64,000 nt of DNA from Thermodesulfobacteriota bacterium (GTDB lineage Bacteria > Thermosulfidibacterota > Thermosulfidibacteria > Thermosulfidibacterales > B14-G1). Both the position numbers and the translations under genes were made by a program. Shown here piece by piece: positions 38,547 through 46,901 of the stretch. The stretch spans positions 18,005-82,004 of the forward strand of contig JAJSAC010000068.1 of NCBI GenBank assembly GCA_024274915.1. Reading direction: 5' to 3'. The notes beneath the pieces were generated by a model. The model saw only the letters and a program-made list of their open reading frames with translations. It ran no database searches and had not been told where the DNA came from. Position 1 is the stretch's first letter. Each line of letters opens with the position of its first letter.

Positions 38547-39317
38547 ATGGCGGTTGTTACCCTCATCACCGATTTCGACTATTCTCCCTATCCCGGCACC
38601 ATGAAGGGGGTGATCCAGGCCCTGGCCCCCAAGGTTACGGTGGTGGATCTATATCACCACGTTCCCATGGGCAATGTGGCTGTGGCGGCTTACGTGCTTT
38701 ATCATTCCTTTGGATTTTTCCCCTTTGGCAGTGTCCACGTGGCCGTGGTGGACCCTGGGGTGGGGAGTGACAGGCGGGTGCTGATGGCCCAGGCGGGGAA
38801 CCACCTCTTTGTGGTTCCCGATAATGGCCTTTTGAGCCTGATCCTGGAAAGAATAGACAGGGTAAAAGTCTTTGCCTTGAAAAGGTGGGAGTTTACCCTG
38901 CCCCAATTGAGCGCCACCTTTCATGGTCGGGATGTCTTTGCCCCCTTGGGAGCCTGGCTAGCCCGGGGGGTCCCGTTGCCCATGTTGGGATGTCTCGTGG
39001 ATGATCCCCTTCGCTTGGATCTGCCCCAACCCCGCTGGGAGGGGAATAGGCTTGTGGGAGAGGTATTGTGGGTAGACCCCTTTGGCAATCTGGTCACCAA
39101 TATAGAAAGGGGAGGGGTAGGGGGCCGGTCCATCCGTCAGGTGAGGGTGGTCCGTGTGTCCCTGTCTATGGCTTCCTGCTATGCCCATTTGGCCCAGGGG
39201 GAATTGGGAGCCATCTGGAACAGCTGGGGCCTTTTGGAGGTTTTTGCCAACGGGGCCAGTGCCAGGGAGATTCTAGGAGTGGGACCAGGAGCATCCGTGG
39301 AACTGGTATTGGCGTGA
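38547..39317 (+). CDS. SAM hydrolase / SAM-dependent hydroxide adenosyltransferase (DUF62 family)
   Basis: 256 residues. Members of this fluorinase/chlorinase-like family use water or hydroxide to split S-adenosyl-L-methionine into adenosine and methionine. Typical motifs: VVTLITDFDYSPYPGTMKGVI, VVDPGVGSDRRVL, VVPDNGLLS, TFHGRDVFAP and GEVLWVDPFGNLVTNI. The DFD near the start replaces the more usual DFG, a small oddity. It is the last gene of the run that begins with cysS; no terminator hairpin was seen after it. Confidence 0.88.
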   Translation: MAVVTLITDFDYSPYPGTMKGVIQALAPKVTVVDLYHHVPMGNVAVAAYVLYHSFGFFPFGSVHVAVVDPGVGSDRRVLMAQAGNHLFVVPDNGLLSLILERIDRVKVFALKRWEFTLPQLSATFHGRDVFAPLGAWLARGVPLPMLGCLVDDPLRLDLPQPRWEGNRLVGEVLWVDPFGNLVTNIERGGVGGRSIRQVRVVRVSLSMASCYAHLAQGELGAIWNSWGLLEVFANGASAREILGVGPGASVELVLA

Positions 39318-39388
39318 GCCCTGCCCCTTCTATCTTTGTCCTCAAACAGTTCCCTCCATCCTTTTAGAAGGAATTTTCTTAAATAACC

Positions 39389-39417
39389 TTTACATGTAAA
39401 TAGTCTTTTGCTATAAG
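39389..39417 (+). promoter_or_regulatory. Probable promoter with a 12-bp palindrome over the -35
   Basis: TTTACA (39389-39394), 17 bases, TATAAG (39412-39417) make a good sigma-70 promoter for the cytochrome operon. The -35 lies in a perfect palindrome TTTACATGTAAA (39389-39400), a possible operator. If transcription starts near 39424, the leader is about 148 bases long. Confidence 0.5.
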
Positions 39418-39571
39418 TAAAGGAGGGATGTGAAAGGGGGTTAAAGGGATAGGGTGCCTGTGCCTATGTTTTTGTGGATAGTTGGCTCATTACTTCGCTC
39501 TGGTTAGGCGTCCTTGTGGGGTTGGGCAAGTTTGGGGATGCTATAAAAGAACCTTTTGAAGGAGGTAGGAC

Positions 39572-40915
39572 ATGAAAGACAGGTATATGGCAATGCTCGG
39601 TGGGGCACTGTTTCTTCTGCTTTTGTCTCCCCTTTCATGGGGTGCCGAGATGGGCAAGTTCAAGTACAGCGAGTTTAAGAGTCCCAAGAGGTGTGGCATG
39701 TGTCACCAGGAAATCTATCAGGAGTGGAAGCAGAGCCTTATGGCCAAGTCCTTCACCCACGGTTGGGATGATGTGGAGTACTTCAAACTGGCTTTACCTC
39801 ATGCCATGAAGCTGGCCAAAGTGGCGGGAGTGAAGGGAGGATGTATAGCGTGTCACGCCCCTTTGGCCTTCCTCACTGGAGACATTCCTCCCAAACCGCC
39901 CGCATCGGGGACAAGGGCCAATGAGGGTGTGAGCTGCGAGGTTTGTCACAATATCACCGGGACCACCGAAAAGGTGCCCTACAACTTCAGCTATACCATC
40001 CAGCCCGGTAGGGTGAAGCAAGGCCCAAGGAAGGATGTAAAGGCTCCCCACGGAGTGGAGACCTCTCAGTTCCTGAGGAGTTCTGGGTTCTGTGCCACCT
40101 GCCACGACGAGGCCAGCCCCTACGGTGCCTGGGTGAAAGAGACGTATCGAGAGTGGAAGGCTGGGCCCTATGCCAGGGAGGGCGTGAGGTGTCAGGACTG
40201 CCATGTGTCCTCCGGCCCTGGTAATGCGGCTAGGGGCAGGTTCCGTAAGGATGTGGCCCATCATGTCTTCCACGGTGCCCACTCTGAGAGCAAGCTGGCG
40301 GGGGCTGTGGATCTAGCCCTTTACACAAAGACAGAAACCGTATCCCCCAGTTCCAGGATGAAGTTGAGGGTGGAACTCTTTAACGGGAAGGTTGGTCATT
40401 TTATTCCTTCTGGTTCGTCGGAAGAGAGAATGCTCTGGCTGGAGGTGTGGGCTGTTGACTCAGCGGGCCGTAAGTTTTTCATTCCTGTAGACAAAAAGGG
40501 CTTTAAGGGAGAGGGGTACACCATTGCCAGCTCTGATGCTTTGGCTTATCAGGCTATGGGTGAGATCATGGGGATCAAAGGCTTCAAGGGGATCAAGAGG
40601 GACGGTGATGTGCCCAATGGTGCCCGGATCTTCAGAAAGCCTTTCTTTGATCCTAAGGGCCGTATGACCATATGTCAGTGGTACACGGCCAACAACACCC
40701 TGGTGGACTATCGGATAGGTCCCAGGGAGACCAAGGTGGAGACCTACACCTGGAAGGTGCCTGGCAGTATAGCTCCAGGCTCCGTCACCATTGAAGCCAC
40801 CCTCTATTACAGCCTGGTACCCTCGTCTGTTGGTAAGTTTCTGAAGCTTCCCGCTGCAGAGTATAAACCTGTGGTGGTGAACGCAGGCACTTTGGTGCTA
40901 AAGGTCAAAAAGTAG
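39572..40915 (+). CDS. Pentaheme c-type cytochrome, cytochrome c554-like
   Basis: 447 residues. Signal peptide (AMLGGALFLLLLSPLSWGAE), then five CxxCH heme sites: CGMCH, CIACH, CEVCH, CATCH and CQDCH, all in the first 220 residues. The spacing and context (CGMCHQEIYQEWKQS, GVSCEVCHNITG, SGFCATCHDEASPYGAWVKETYREW, GVRCQDCHV) match the cytochrome c554 family, which has four hemes; the fifth and a heme-free C-terminal beta domain of about 220 residues are extra. It should be periplasmic and shuttle electrons. It heads a set with a ferritin-like protein and an octaheme cytochrome. Confidence 0.85.
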   Translation: MKDRYMAMLGGALFLLLLSPLSWGAEMGKFKYSEFKSPKRCGMCHQEIYQEWKQSLMAKSFTHGWDDVEYFKLALPHAMKLAKVAGVKGGCIACHAPLAFLTGDIPPKPPASGTRANEGVSCEVCHNITGTTEKVPYNFSYTIQPGRVKQGPRKDVKAPHGVETSQFLRSSGFCATCHDEASPYGAWVKETYREWKAGPYAREGVRCQDCHVSSGPGNAARGRFRKDVAHHVFHGAHSESKLAGAVDLALYTKTETVSPSSRMKLRVELFNGKVGHFIPSGSSEERMLWLEVWAVDSAGRKFFIPVDKKGFKGEGYTIASSDALAYQAMGEIMGIKGFKGIKRDGDVPNGARIFRKPFFDPKGRMTICQWYTANNTLVDYRIGPRETKVETYTWKVPGSIAPGSVTIEATLYYSLVPSSVGKFLKLPAAEYKPVVVNAGTLVLKVKK

Positions 40916-40938
40916 CTCCCGCACTTTCGTTTCCCCAT

Positions 40939-40965
40939 GGGGCAGGCTTGCTTTGGGCCTGCCCC
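40939..40965 (+). terminator. Hairpin without clear T tract after the pentaheme gene
   Basis: A 9-bp stem GGGGCAGGC / GCCTGCCCC with a 9-base loop. The bases after it (AGATTATAGTTT) are not a T run, so termination would be partial; it may instead protect the upstream transcript or set the ratio to the next gene. Confidence 0.45.
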
Positions 40966-41019
40966 AGATTATAGTTTGAAGTTATAGGTAAGTTTCTCAT
41001 TTCTTTAGGAGGTGACATT

Positions 41020-41538
41020 ATGTCAAAAGAACTATTGGAGGTGGTCGAGGCAGGAATTGAGTTGGAGAAGAAGGGGCTCATCACCTACCTCGACTTTGCC
41101 CATAATTGCAAAAACCTAGTGGGCAAAAATGTCTTTATCCAACTGGCCAAGGACGAGTACCAGCATATGAGGATTTTGGAAGGGTTGAGGGGAAAGTATC
41201 TGGAGGGGGTCGCCTTCGAGGCTCCTGAGCTTCCCAGGATCATAGATGCCAAACTTGAGGAGATACTGGTGAAACCCGAGCACAAAGAGCAGAGCCTCAA
41301 AGCGGATCTTTCCGATTTAGATGCCCTCAAAATGGCCTTGAGCTTTGAGAAGAGGGCGAGCGACATGTTTACCCAGCTGGCAGAGGCCGCCGATGATGAG
41401 GAGACCAGACAGCTGGCCAGAAGCCTGGCAAAGTGGGAGGCCACCCATTATGACCTCATCCAGGCTGAAATAGACAGTATAACCAACACGGGGTTCTTCA
41501 TGGGCCTTAAAGGGTTCGAGATGTCCGAGAGGTATTGA
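41020..41538 (+). CDS. Ferritin-like diiron protein (rubrerythrin domain only)
   Basis: 172 residues forming a four-helix bundle. Diiron ligands appear as E in ELEKKGLITY, E/H in KDEYQHM, E in ALSFEKRASDMF and E/H in WEATHYDL, that is two ExxxH-type helices. It lacks the rubredoxin domain of true rubrerythrin. Such proteins reduce peroxide or handle iron; here it sits between two multiheme cytochrome genes and near desulfoferrodoxin, which suggests peroxide defence or an electron-transfer partner. TTTAGGAGGTG precedes ATG 41020. Confidence 0.85.
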   Translation: MSKELLEVVEAGIELEKKGLITYLDFAHNCKNLVGKNVFIQLAKDEYQHMRILEGLRGKYLEGVAFEAPELPRIIDAKLEEILVKPEHKEQSLKADLSDLDALKMALSFEKRASDMFTQLAEAADDEETRQLARSLAKWEATHYDLIQAEIDSITNTGFFMGLKGFEMSERY

Positions 41539-41569
41539 GAGTCGATTAAAACCCATGGTGGATGGAGAG

Positions 41570-43090
41570 ATGAAAGGACCGGTGTCTCTGCTTGTTCTCC
41601 TGCTAGGGTCTTTCTTTTTGTTGTGGGTATCTCCTTCGTGGGCCCAGTTGCCTGTAAGCGATGTTACTCAGGCCTGTTTGGACTGCCACAGCCAAGTGAC
41701 CCCGGGGATAGTTGCGGACTGGAAGGCCAGTGTCCATGCCAAAACTACGAGTGCCCAGGCCTTGGTAAAACCCAGGCTAGAAAGGGCCATCTCCGCTTCA
41801 CAGGTGACCGAGAACCTGGCTGGAGTGGTGGTAGGGTGTGCGGAGTGCCATACGGCCAACCCCAAGGCTCACAGGGACACCTTTGAGCACAACGGCTTCC
41901 AGGTCCATGTGGTGGTGACCCCCAGAGACTGTGCCACGTGCCATCCGTTGGAGGTGGAGGGGTATGGAAGGAATATCATGTCTCATGCTTATGGAAACCT
42001 CATAAACAACCCTGTATACCACAACCTCCTGGACACGGTGGGTGGTTTTCGGGACCTCAACGGTCCCAGGGCGAGCTATGGAGAGCCCGACGCTCAAACA
42101 ATGGCCGACTCCTGCCTCTACTGCCATGGTACCAAAGTAGAGGTGAAGGGGTTTGAGACCAGGGTGACCTCCATGGGGGAGATGAAGTTCCCTGTGCTCT
42201 CCGGCTGGCCCAACCAGGGGGTGGGTAGAGTGAATCCTGGCGGCTCCCTGGGCTCCTGTGCCTCTTGTCACACCAGGCACGCTTTTTCCATCGAGATGGC
42301 CAGGAAGCCCTACACCTGTGGCGAATGCCACAAGGGACCTGATGTGCCCGCCTACAAGGTGTATATGGTGAGCAAGCACGGTAACATCTATTCTTCCACG
42401 GGCAAGGACTGGAATTTCGGGCATATCCCCTGGGTAGTGGGTGAGGACTTCCGTGCACCCACCTGTGCCACCTGTCACGCCAGTCTCATTGTGGACGGGA
42501 AAGGGAATGTTATCGCCGAGAGAACCCATCAGATGAACGACAGGAGTCCCTGGCGCATCTTTGGCCTCATCTATGCCCATCCCCATCCCAGGGCTCCGGA
42601 CACCACCATCATCAGGAATAGGGCGGGCTTGCCCCTGCCCACGGAGCTCACAGGAAAGCCCGTCTCCCAATATCTTGTAGACGCCCAGGAGATGGCCAGG
42701 CGCAGGGAGGCCATGGAGAGGGTTTGCATGGCGTGCCATGCCACCAGTTGGGTAAGGGGCCAATTTGCCAGGTTTGAACACACCATAAAGACCACCAATG
42801 CCATGACCCTAGCAGCCACCCAAATTCTCCTCAAGGCATGGGAAACAGGAGCGGCCAGTGGACTGGCCCGGGGGGATAGCATCTTCAATGAGACCATTGA
42901 GGAGATGTGGGTGGAGCAGTGGCTCTTCTACGCCAACTCTACCCGCTTTGCTTCGGCTATGGCTGGGGCAGACTACGGGGCCTTTGCCAATGGCCGCTGG
43001 TTCATGAGCAAGAATATCCGGCAGATGGCCGACTGGCTCCAATTTAGGCTTCGGTACCTGAAGAAAGCGGAAGGCAGCAGGGACAAGTGA
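41570..43090 (+). CDS. Octaheme c-type cytochrome of the hydroxylamine oxidoreductase family
   Basis: About 506 residues with a signal peptide (LLVLLLGSFFLLWVSPSWAQ). Eight CxxCH motifs are visible: CLDCH, CAECH, CATCH, CLYCH, CASCH, CGECH, CATCH and CMACH, plus C-terminal helices with Trp and Tyr residues. This is the HAO-like layout. In anaerobes without the crosslinking tyrosine these proteins work as nitrite or hydroxylamine reductases rather than oxidases. Which it is here cannot be read without alignment. ATG 41570 gives the cleanest signal peptide; ATG 41555 is an alternative. Confidence 0.85.
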   Translation: MKGPVSLLVLLLGSFFLLWVSPSWAQLPVSDVTQACLDCHSQVTPGIVADWKASVHAKTTSAQALVKPRLERAISASQVTENLAGVVVGCAECHTANPKAHRDTFEHNGFQVHVVVTPRDCATCHPLEVEGYGRNIMSHAYGNLINNPVYHNLLDTVGGFRDLNGPRASYGEPDAQTMADSCLYCHGTKVEVKGFETRVTSMGEMKFPVLSGWPNQGVGRVNPGGSLGSCASCHTRHAFSIEMARKPYTCGECHKGPDVPAYKVYMVSKHGNIYSSTGKDWNFGHIPWVVGEDFRAPTCATCHASLIVDGKGNVIAERTHQMNDRSPWRIFGLIYAHPHPRAPDTTIIRNRAGLPLPTELTGKPVSQYLVDAQEMARRREAMERVCMACHATSWVRGQFARFEHTIKTTNAMTLAATQILLKAWETGAASGLARGDSIFNETIEEMWVEQWLFYANSTRFASAMAGADYGAFANGRWFMSKNIRQMADWLQFRLRYLKKAEGSRDK

Positions 43091-43128
43091 AGGGGGAGAA
43101 GGGCTTGGTTTCTCTCCCTTTTCCCCCT
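43091..43128 (+). terminator. Strong hairpin after the octaheme cytochrome
   Basis: A 13-bp stem (43091-43103 with 43116-43128, one G-U pair) directly after the stop codon, loop of 12 bases. No T run follows (GGATGGGG), so it is a transcript-end or stability structure rather than a textbook terminator. Confidence 0.5.
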
Positions 43129-43162
43129 GGATGGGGGGTTGGCAAAAACTTATAAAAAGGGC

Positions 43163-43191
43163 TTGCGTTATATAAATTTCACCTTTATATT
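43163..43191 (+). promoter_or_regulatory. Probable promoter of the desulfoferrodoxin gene
   Basis: TTGCGT (43163-43168), 17-base spacer, TATATT (43186-43191), 34 bases upstream of the ATG, within an AT-rich stretch unlike the neighbouring DNA. Confidence 0.5.
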
Positions 43192-43225
43192 AGTTGATAG
43201 TAATTTTAGATTAGGAGGGTTTGAG

Positions 43226-43600
43226 ATGGCTGAGAGATTGGAGGTCTATAAGTGTGAGGTTTGCGGTAACATAGTGGAGGTCCTCCATGGAGGTGTGGGG
43301 CAGTTGGTTTGCTGTAACAGGCCCATGACCCGTTTGGTGGAAGGTTCTGTAGATGCCTCCAAAGAGAAGCATGTGCCTGTGGTGGAGAAGGTGGAGGGCG
43401 GCTACAAGGTGAAGGTAGGCAGCGTGGCCCATCCCATGGAGGAGAAGCACTATATCGAGTGGATAGAACTCATTGCTAACGACAGGGTATACAGGCAGTT
43501 TTTAAATCCTGGCCAGGCTCCTGAGGCCTTCTTCCCGGTTGATGCCCAGGAGGTGAAAGCAAGGGAGTACTGCAATATTCATGGCCTTTGGAGAAGCTGA
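43226..43600 (+). CDS. dfx: Desulfoferrodoxin (two-iron superoxide reductase)
   Basis: 124 residues from ATG 43226 with TTAGGAGGGTTTGAG upstream. It reduces superoxide to hydrogen peroxide without making oxygen. Every ligand can be placed at the family position: desulforedoxin centre C10, C13, C29, C30; active site H49, H69, H75, C116, H119, with the catalytic E47 and K48. It is a complete class I SOR in the cytoplasm, taking electrons from rubredoxin such as that encoded at 45026. It has its own promoter and terminator. Confidence 0.96.
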   Translation: MAERLEVYKCEVCGNIVEVLHGGVGQLVCCNRPMTRLVEGSVDASKEKHVPVVEKVEGGYKVKVGSVAHPMEEKHYIEWIELIANDRVYRQFLNPGQAPEAFFPVDAQEVKAREYCNIHGLWRS

Positions 43601-43695
43601 GGTGAAAGACCGATCTCCGGTTCCCTTTTCAGGATGGATAGGGAGTGGGGTTGGATGAAGGTCTCTTCGCCACACTGGAAATAGCTTCCACAACT

Positions 43696-43740
43696 AGGCC
43701 CTGGCCCCTTTTTCTTGAAGTCCAGGGCCTTTTTCTGTTT
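43696..43740 (+). terminator. Rho-independent terminator after desulfoferrodoxin
   Basis: Stem AGGCCCTGG (43696-43704) / CCAGGGCCT (43722-43730), loop of 17 bases, with a T tract at 43730-43740 (TTTTTCTGTTT). Confidence 0.8.
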
Positions 43741-43815
43741 AGATGAGAAATCAGGAAGATTTGTTGTGTAATTCCAACCCTTTTAACAGCTTTGGCCTAA
43801 GTAGGGGAGGTGGAT

Positions 43816-45024
43816 ATGGAAGAGGTTTTCAGAGCGGTTAAGGTTACAGACAGGGTTTACTGGGTAGGAGTGATAGACTGGGCCTTGAGGAATTTTCACG
43901 GTTACACCACCCGAGAGGGCTCTACCTATAACGCCTATCTCATTCTGGCCGACAAGGTGACCCTCATAGACACGGTGAAGGCTCCTTACAGGGAGGAGCT
44001 ATTGGCCAGGGTCGCCAGTGTCATAGACCCCCGGAAGATAGACTATGTTGTTTCCAACCATTCGGAGATGGACCATTCGGGTTCCCTGGCCTGGGTCATA
44101 GAGGTGGTGAAACCCGAAAAGGTCCTTGCCTCTGTCATGGGGGCCAAGGCCCTCAAAGAGCACTTCCACTGGGACGTGGAGGTGGTGCCCGTGAAGTCCG
44201 GGGACGAGGTTGATCTGGGCGGTATGAAGCTTTCCTTCATAGAAACCCGGATGCTCCACTGGCCTGACAGCATGTTTTCGTACTTGGAGGGGGAGGAGGT
44301 CCTTTTCTCCCAGGACGCCTTTGGCATGCATCTTGCCTCCAGCGAGCTCTTTGCCGATGAACTGGATAGGGGCTTGTTGGAGAGGGAAGCGGCTACTTAC
44401 TACGCCAACATCCTGTTGCCATATTCGCCCCTGGTCTTGAAGCTCCTGGCCCGGGTGAGGGAGACGGGTCTCAAGCCCAGGGTGGTGGCCACGGACCACG
44501 GTCCCATCTGGAGGCGAGGGGAGGATATAGCCTGGATTCTGGGTCTCTATGAAAGGTGGGCCCTGCAGAAGCCTACCAAGAAAGCTGTAGTGGTCTATGA
44601 CACCATGTGGGGTAGTACGGCCCTCATGGCTAGGACCCTGGCCGATGGCCTAGCCGCAGGGGGAGCCCAGGTGAAGCTCATGCCCTTGGAGGGCTCCCAC
44701 AGGAGCGATGTGGCGGCGGAGATTTTGGACGCCGGGGCCTTGTTGGTTGGCTCTCCTACCTTGAACAACAACTTATTTCCCTCGGTAGCCGATATCCTCA
44801 CTTATCTCAGGGGGTTGAGGCCCCAGAATCTCATTGGGGCGGCCTTCGGCTCTTACGGCTGGAGTGGTGAGTCGGTGAAACAGGTGAGGGAGGTACTGGA
44901 GGCCATGAAGGTGGAGGTGGTGGGTGAGGTCAAGTCAAAATACGTGCCCACCCGAGAGGTCCTCCAGGAGTGTTACAGCCTGGGCCTCCAGATAGCCCAG
45001 AGACTAGTGGAGGGGGATGAGTAG
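43816..45024 (+). CDS. fprA: Flavodiiron protein (FprA/ROO type)
   Basis: 402 residues. An N-terminal metallo-beta-lactamase-like diiron domain with ligands H82, E84, D86 and H87 in [10 protein letters not shown], a further His in [10 protein letters not shown], Asp in SQDAFGMH and His in TDHGPIW; then a C-terminal FMN flavodoxin domain ([26 protein letters not shown]). It reduces oxygen to water or nitric oxide to nitrous oxide in the cytoplasm. GGGGAGG precedes ATG 43816; a GTG two codons earlier is possible. The next gene supplies the likely reductant, as in Moorella fprA-hrb. Confidence 0.95.
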   Translation: MEEVFRAVKVTDRVYWVGVIDWALRNFHGYTTREGSTYNAYLILADKVTLIDTVKAPYREELLARVASVIDPRKIDYVVSNHSEMDHSGSLAWVIEVVKPEKVLASVMGAKALKEHFHWDVEVVPVKSGDEVDLGGMKLSFIETRMLHWPDSMFSYLEGEEVLFSQDAFGMHLASSELFADELDRGLLEREAATYYANILLPYSPLVLKLLARVRETGLKPRVVATDHGPIWRRGEDIAWILGLYERWALQKPTKKAVVVYDTMWGSTALMARTLADGLAAGGAQVKLMPLEGSHRSDVAAEILDAGALLVGSPTLNNNLFPSVADILTYLRGLRPQNLIGAAFGSYGWSGESVKQVREVLEAMKVEVVGEVKSKYVPTREVLQECYSLGLQIAQRLVEGDE

Positions 45025-45025
45025 C

Positions 45026-45724
45026 ATGGCGGTGGACTCCAAGGCATTCAGGGCTTTGTCATATGGCCTTTACGTGGTCACCTCCAGGGATGGGGGGAGG
45101 CTCAATGGTCAGATTGCCAATCCCGTTGTCCAGGTGACCTCCCAGCCTCCCCAGCTGGCGGTGGCCTTGAACAAGGAGAACCTCACCCATGAGTTCGTGG
45201 CCAAAAGCGGGGTTTTTGCTGTCTCTGTTCTAGAGGAGGAGACCCCCATGTCCTTCATTGGCCTCTTTGGTTTTAAGTCGGGGCGGGAAGCGAATAAGCT
45301 CTCCCAGGTGAGCTACCAGGTGGGAGAGACAGGAGCGCCCCTGGTGACGGATCATGCTGTGGCCGTCATGGAGGCCCGGGTGGTGAAGGCCATTGATGTG
45401 GGCACCCACACAATTTTCGTGGGAGAGGTGGTGGGGGCTAGGGTGGTGAAAGTTGGCAATCCCATGACCTACGCCTACTACCACCGGGTGAAGGGAGGCA
45501 GGTCTCCCAAGAGGGCCCCCACGTACCAGGAGGAGGCACCCGAAGGTGAGATTCCTTTTGGTGGTCTCAAATATATTTGCAACGTGTGTGGCTATATCTA
45601 TGATCCTGCCAAGGGTGACCCTGATCACGGTGTGTCCCCTGGAACCTCTTTTGAGGCCTTGCCAGAGGACTGGGTGTGTCCTGTGTGTGGTGCTGGGAAG
45701 GAGAGCTTCTCTCCCCAGGGCTGA
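45026..45724 (+). CDS. hrb: Flavin reductase-rubredoxin fusion (high-molecular-weight rubredoxin)
   Basis: About 232 residues. The N-terminal flavin-reductase-like FMN-binding split barrel ([40 protein letters not shown]) is followed by a C-terminal rubredoxin with [17 protein letters not shown] and [12 protein letters not shown]. This Hrb architecture passes electrons from NAD(P)H to the flavodiiron protein encoded directly upstream and possibly to desulfoferrodoxin. I prefer ATG 45026 (AGGGGG nine bases before); ATG 45017 overlaps the fprA stop. Confidence 0.93.
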   Translation: MAVDSKAFRALSYGLYVVTSRDGGRLNGQIANPVVQVTSQPPQLAVALNKENLTHEFVAKSGVFAVSVLEEETPMSFIGLFGFKSGREANKLSQVSYQVGETGAPLVTDHAVAVMEARVVKAIDVGTHTIFVGEVVGARVVKVGNPMTYAYYHRVKGGRSPKRAPTYQEEAPEGEIPFGGLKYICNVCGYIYDPAKGDPDHGVSPGTSFEALPEDWVCPVCGAGKESFSPQG

Positions 45725-45737
45725 ATCTGAACTGTAG

Positions 45738-45771
45738 GGGGGGTCCTTTACACGGGCCCTCTTTTCTTTTT
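45738..45771 (+). terminator. Rho-independent terminator after hrb
   Basis: GGGTCC (45741-45746) pairs with GGGCCC (45754-45759, one G-U pair), loop TTTACAC, then TCTTTTCTTTTT to 45771. Confidence 0.7.
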
Positions 45772-45804
45772 CTAAAAGAGTTCTTTTGTGGCCTTGCTCT
45801 CCCC

Positions 45805-45833
45805 TTGACTATTAAATACGACTTTGATAGCTA
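45805..45833 (+). promoter_or_regulatory. Possible promoter before the cyd relic
   Basis: TTGACT (45805-45810), 17 bases, TAGCTA (45828-45833), in a markedly AT-rich leader. It would be the retained promoter of a former cydAB operon; the -10 is mediocre. Confidence 0.4.
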
Positions 45834-45886
45834 AATTAACAAATAAGGCTATTTAGGCCCAAATTATTTCAGAGGAGGTTGGTTTC

Positions 45887-46087
45887 ATGGAGGTGGTACT
45901 ACTTTCCCGGCTGCAGTTTGCCGTGGCCACCTTCTTCCACTTTCTCTTTGTCCTCCTCACCCTTAAGGACATGCTGGTGGTGGCCTTAATCTTTGTGCTA
46001 ATAGTGGTCGCCTACCAGATCTGGACATACAGGCTTTTTAGGGACAGGGTTACAGAGAAGGACCTGGAGTACGAGGAGGCTTATTAA
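45887..46087 (+). pseudogene. Cytochrome bd oxidase relic: start of cydA fused in frame to end of cydB
   Basis: A 66-residue open frame with a strong AGAGGAGG Shine-Dalgarno. Residues 1-26 (MEVVLLSRLQFAVATFFHF, then LFVLLTL) look like the N-terminus of CydA. Residues 27-66 (KDMLVVALIFVLIVVAYQIW, then TYRLFRDRVTEKDLEYEEAY) look like the last helix and tail of CydB. Everything between, some 750 residues including all heme ligands, is missing. Both parents carry a conserved LTL at the joint, so a deletion across short homology is likely. It may be non-functional, or persist as a two-helix membrane peptide. The match is from recall of family sequences. It could also be an assembly collapse. Confidence 0.7.
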
Positions 46088-46112
46088 TTCTGCCTCTGTT
46101 ATTCCCTTTCCA

Positions 46113-46150
46113 GCCCCGGTGGTTTCCCCGATTCCTCCGGGGCATTTTTG
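46113..46150 (+). terminator. Rho-independent terminator after the cyd relic
   Basis: Stem GCCCCGG (46113-46119) / CCGGGGC (46137-46143), followed by ATTTTTG. It lies 25 bases past the relic's stop codon and is probably the original cydAB terminator. Confidence 0.7.
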
Positions 46151-46193
46151 TAGGTGGAGGCAAAAGTAGAGGCTAAAGGCCTCCTCACCTTTC

Positions 46194-46218
46194 GCCCTAT
46201 GCCTATTGCCTATCGCCT
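46194..46218. repeat. Short degenerate direct repeat CCTAT-type
   Basis: Three to four imperfect copies of GCC(C)TAT/GCCTATTGCC/TATCGCC run in tandem just before the end of ccdA. It resembles slippage-prone repeats that occur between genes and is similar in kind to the larger one at 49841. Confidence 0.5.
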
Positions 46219-46223
46219 CTCTT

Positions 46224-46901
46224 TTATATGAACACCCCTCCCTTGAGCATGGCAATGCCCAGGCCTATGAGGATTAAGCCGCTGATTATCTCCACAGCCC
46301 GGAAGAACCTGTGGAAGCGCTGGAGGGTCTTCACGGCGTAACCGAAGAGGAGGGCAAAGAGGAGAAAGGGAATGGCCAATCCGGCAGAGTAGGTGCCCAA
46401 CAGGAGAATCCCCTTCACCACGTGTTGTTGGGTGGATGCGTAGGCCAGGATGGAGGCCAGGATGGGACCTGTGCAGGGACTCCATCCCAGGGCGAAGGCC
46501 ATGCCTAGAATGGCGGGACCGAGGATGCCTCTCGGGGCTCTGATCCCTTTCAACTGGAGGTGCTTCTGGAGGAGGGGTAGCCGGAAGATGCCCATGATGT
46601 GGAGCCCTAGGACGATGACCAGAACACCCAGTAATCGGGAGATGATATGGAGATAGCGATTGAGAATTTCTCCCAAGAAGGTGGCCGATGCCCCTAGGGT
46701 CACAAAGACAACGGAGAAGCCCAGAATAAAAGTCAAGGTGGGTATCAGGATGGCCGTGAAGGAGAATTCACCCTCTTTCAATTCCTGGACAGAGTAGCCT
46801 GTTACAAAGGAGATATAGACGGGCATGAGAGGCAAGATACAGGGGGAGAGGAAGGAGAGGATCCCTCCTCCGAAGGCCGCCAGGATGGAGACCTTCATCA
46901 T
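46224..46901 (-). CDS. ccdA: CcdA/DsbD-family thiol-disulfide transmembrane protein
   Basis: 225 residues, six transmembrane helices. It carries reducing power from cytoplasmic thioredoxin across the inner membrane for cytochrome c maturation and periplasmic thiols. The two redox cysteines are in SPCILPLMP (helix 1) and SPCTGPILA (helix 4), both flanked by prolines as required. Its ATG overlaps the fmt stop. The many multiheme cytochromes of this window would need it. Confidence 0.92.
   Translation of the reverse strand: MMKVSILAAFGGGILSFLSPCILPLMPVYISFVTGYSVQELKEGEFSFTAILIPTLTFILGFSVVFVTLGASATFLGEILNRYLHIISRLLGVLVIVLGLHIMGIFRLPLLQKHLQLKGIRAPRGILGPAILGMAFALGWSPCTGPILASILAYASTQQHVVKGILLLGTYSAGLAIPFLLFALLFGYAVKTLQRFHRFFRAVEIISGLILIGLGIAMLKGGVFI

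Noticed and set aside
45887..46087. A CydX/CbdX-type small accessory subunit
   Set aside because: Those are shorter, single-helix peptides. This one carries recognisable CydA start and CydB end sequence, and no cydAB is next to it.
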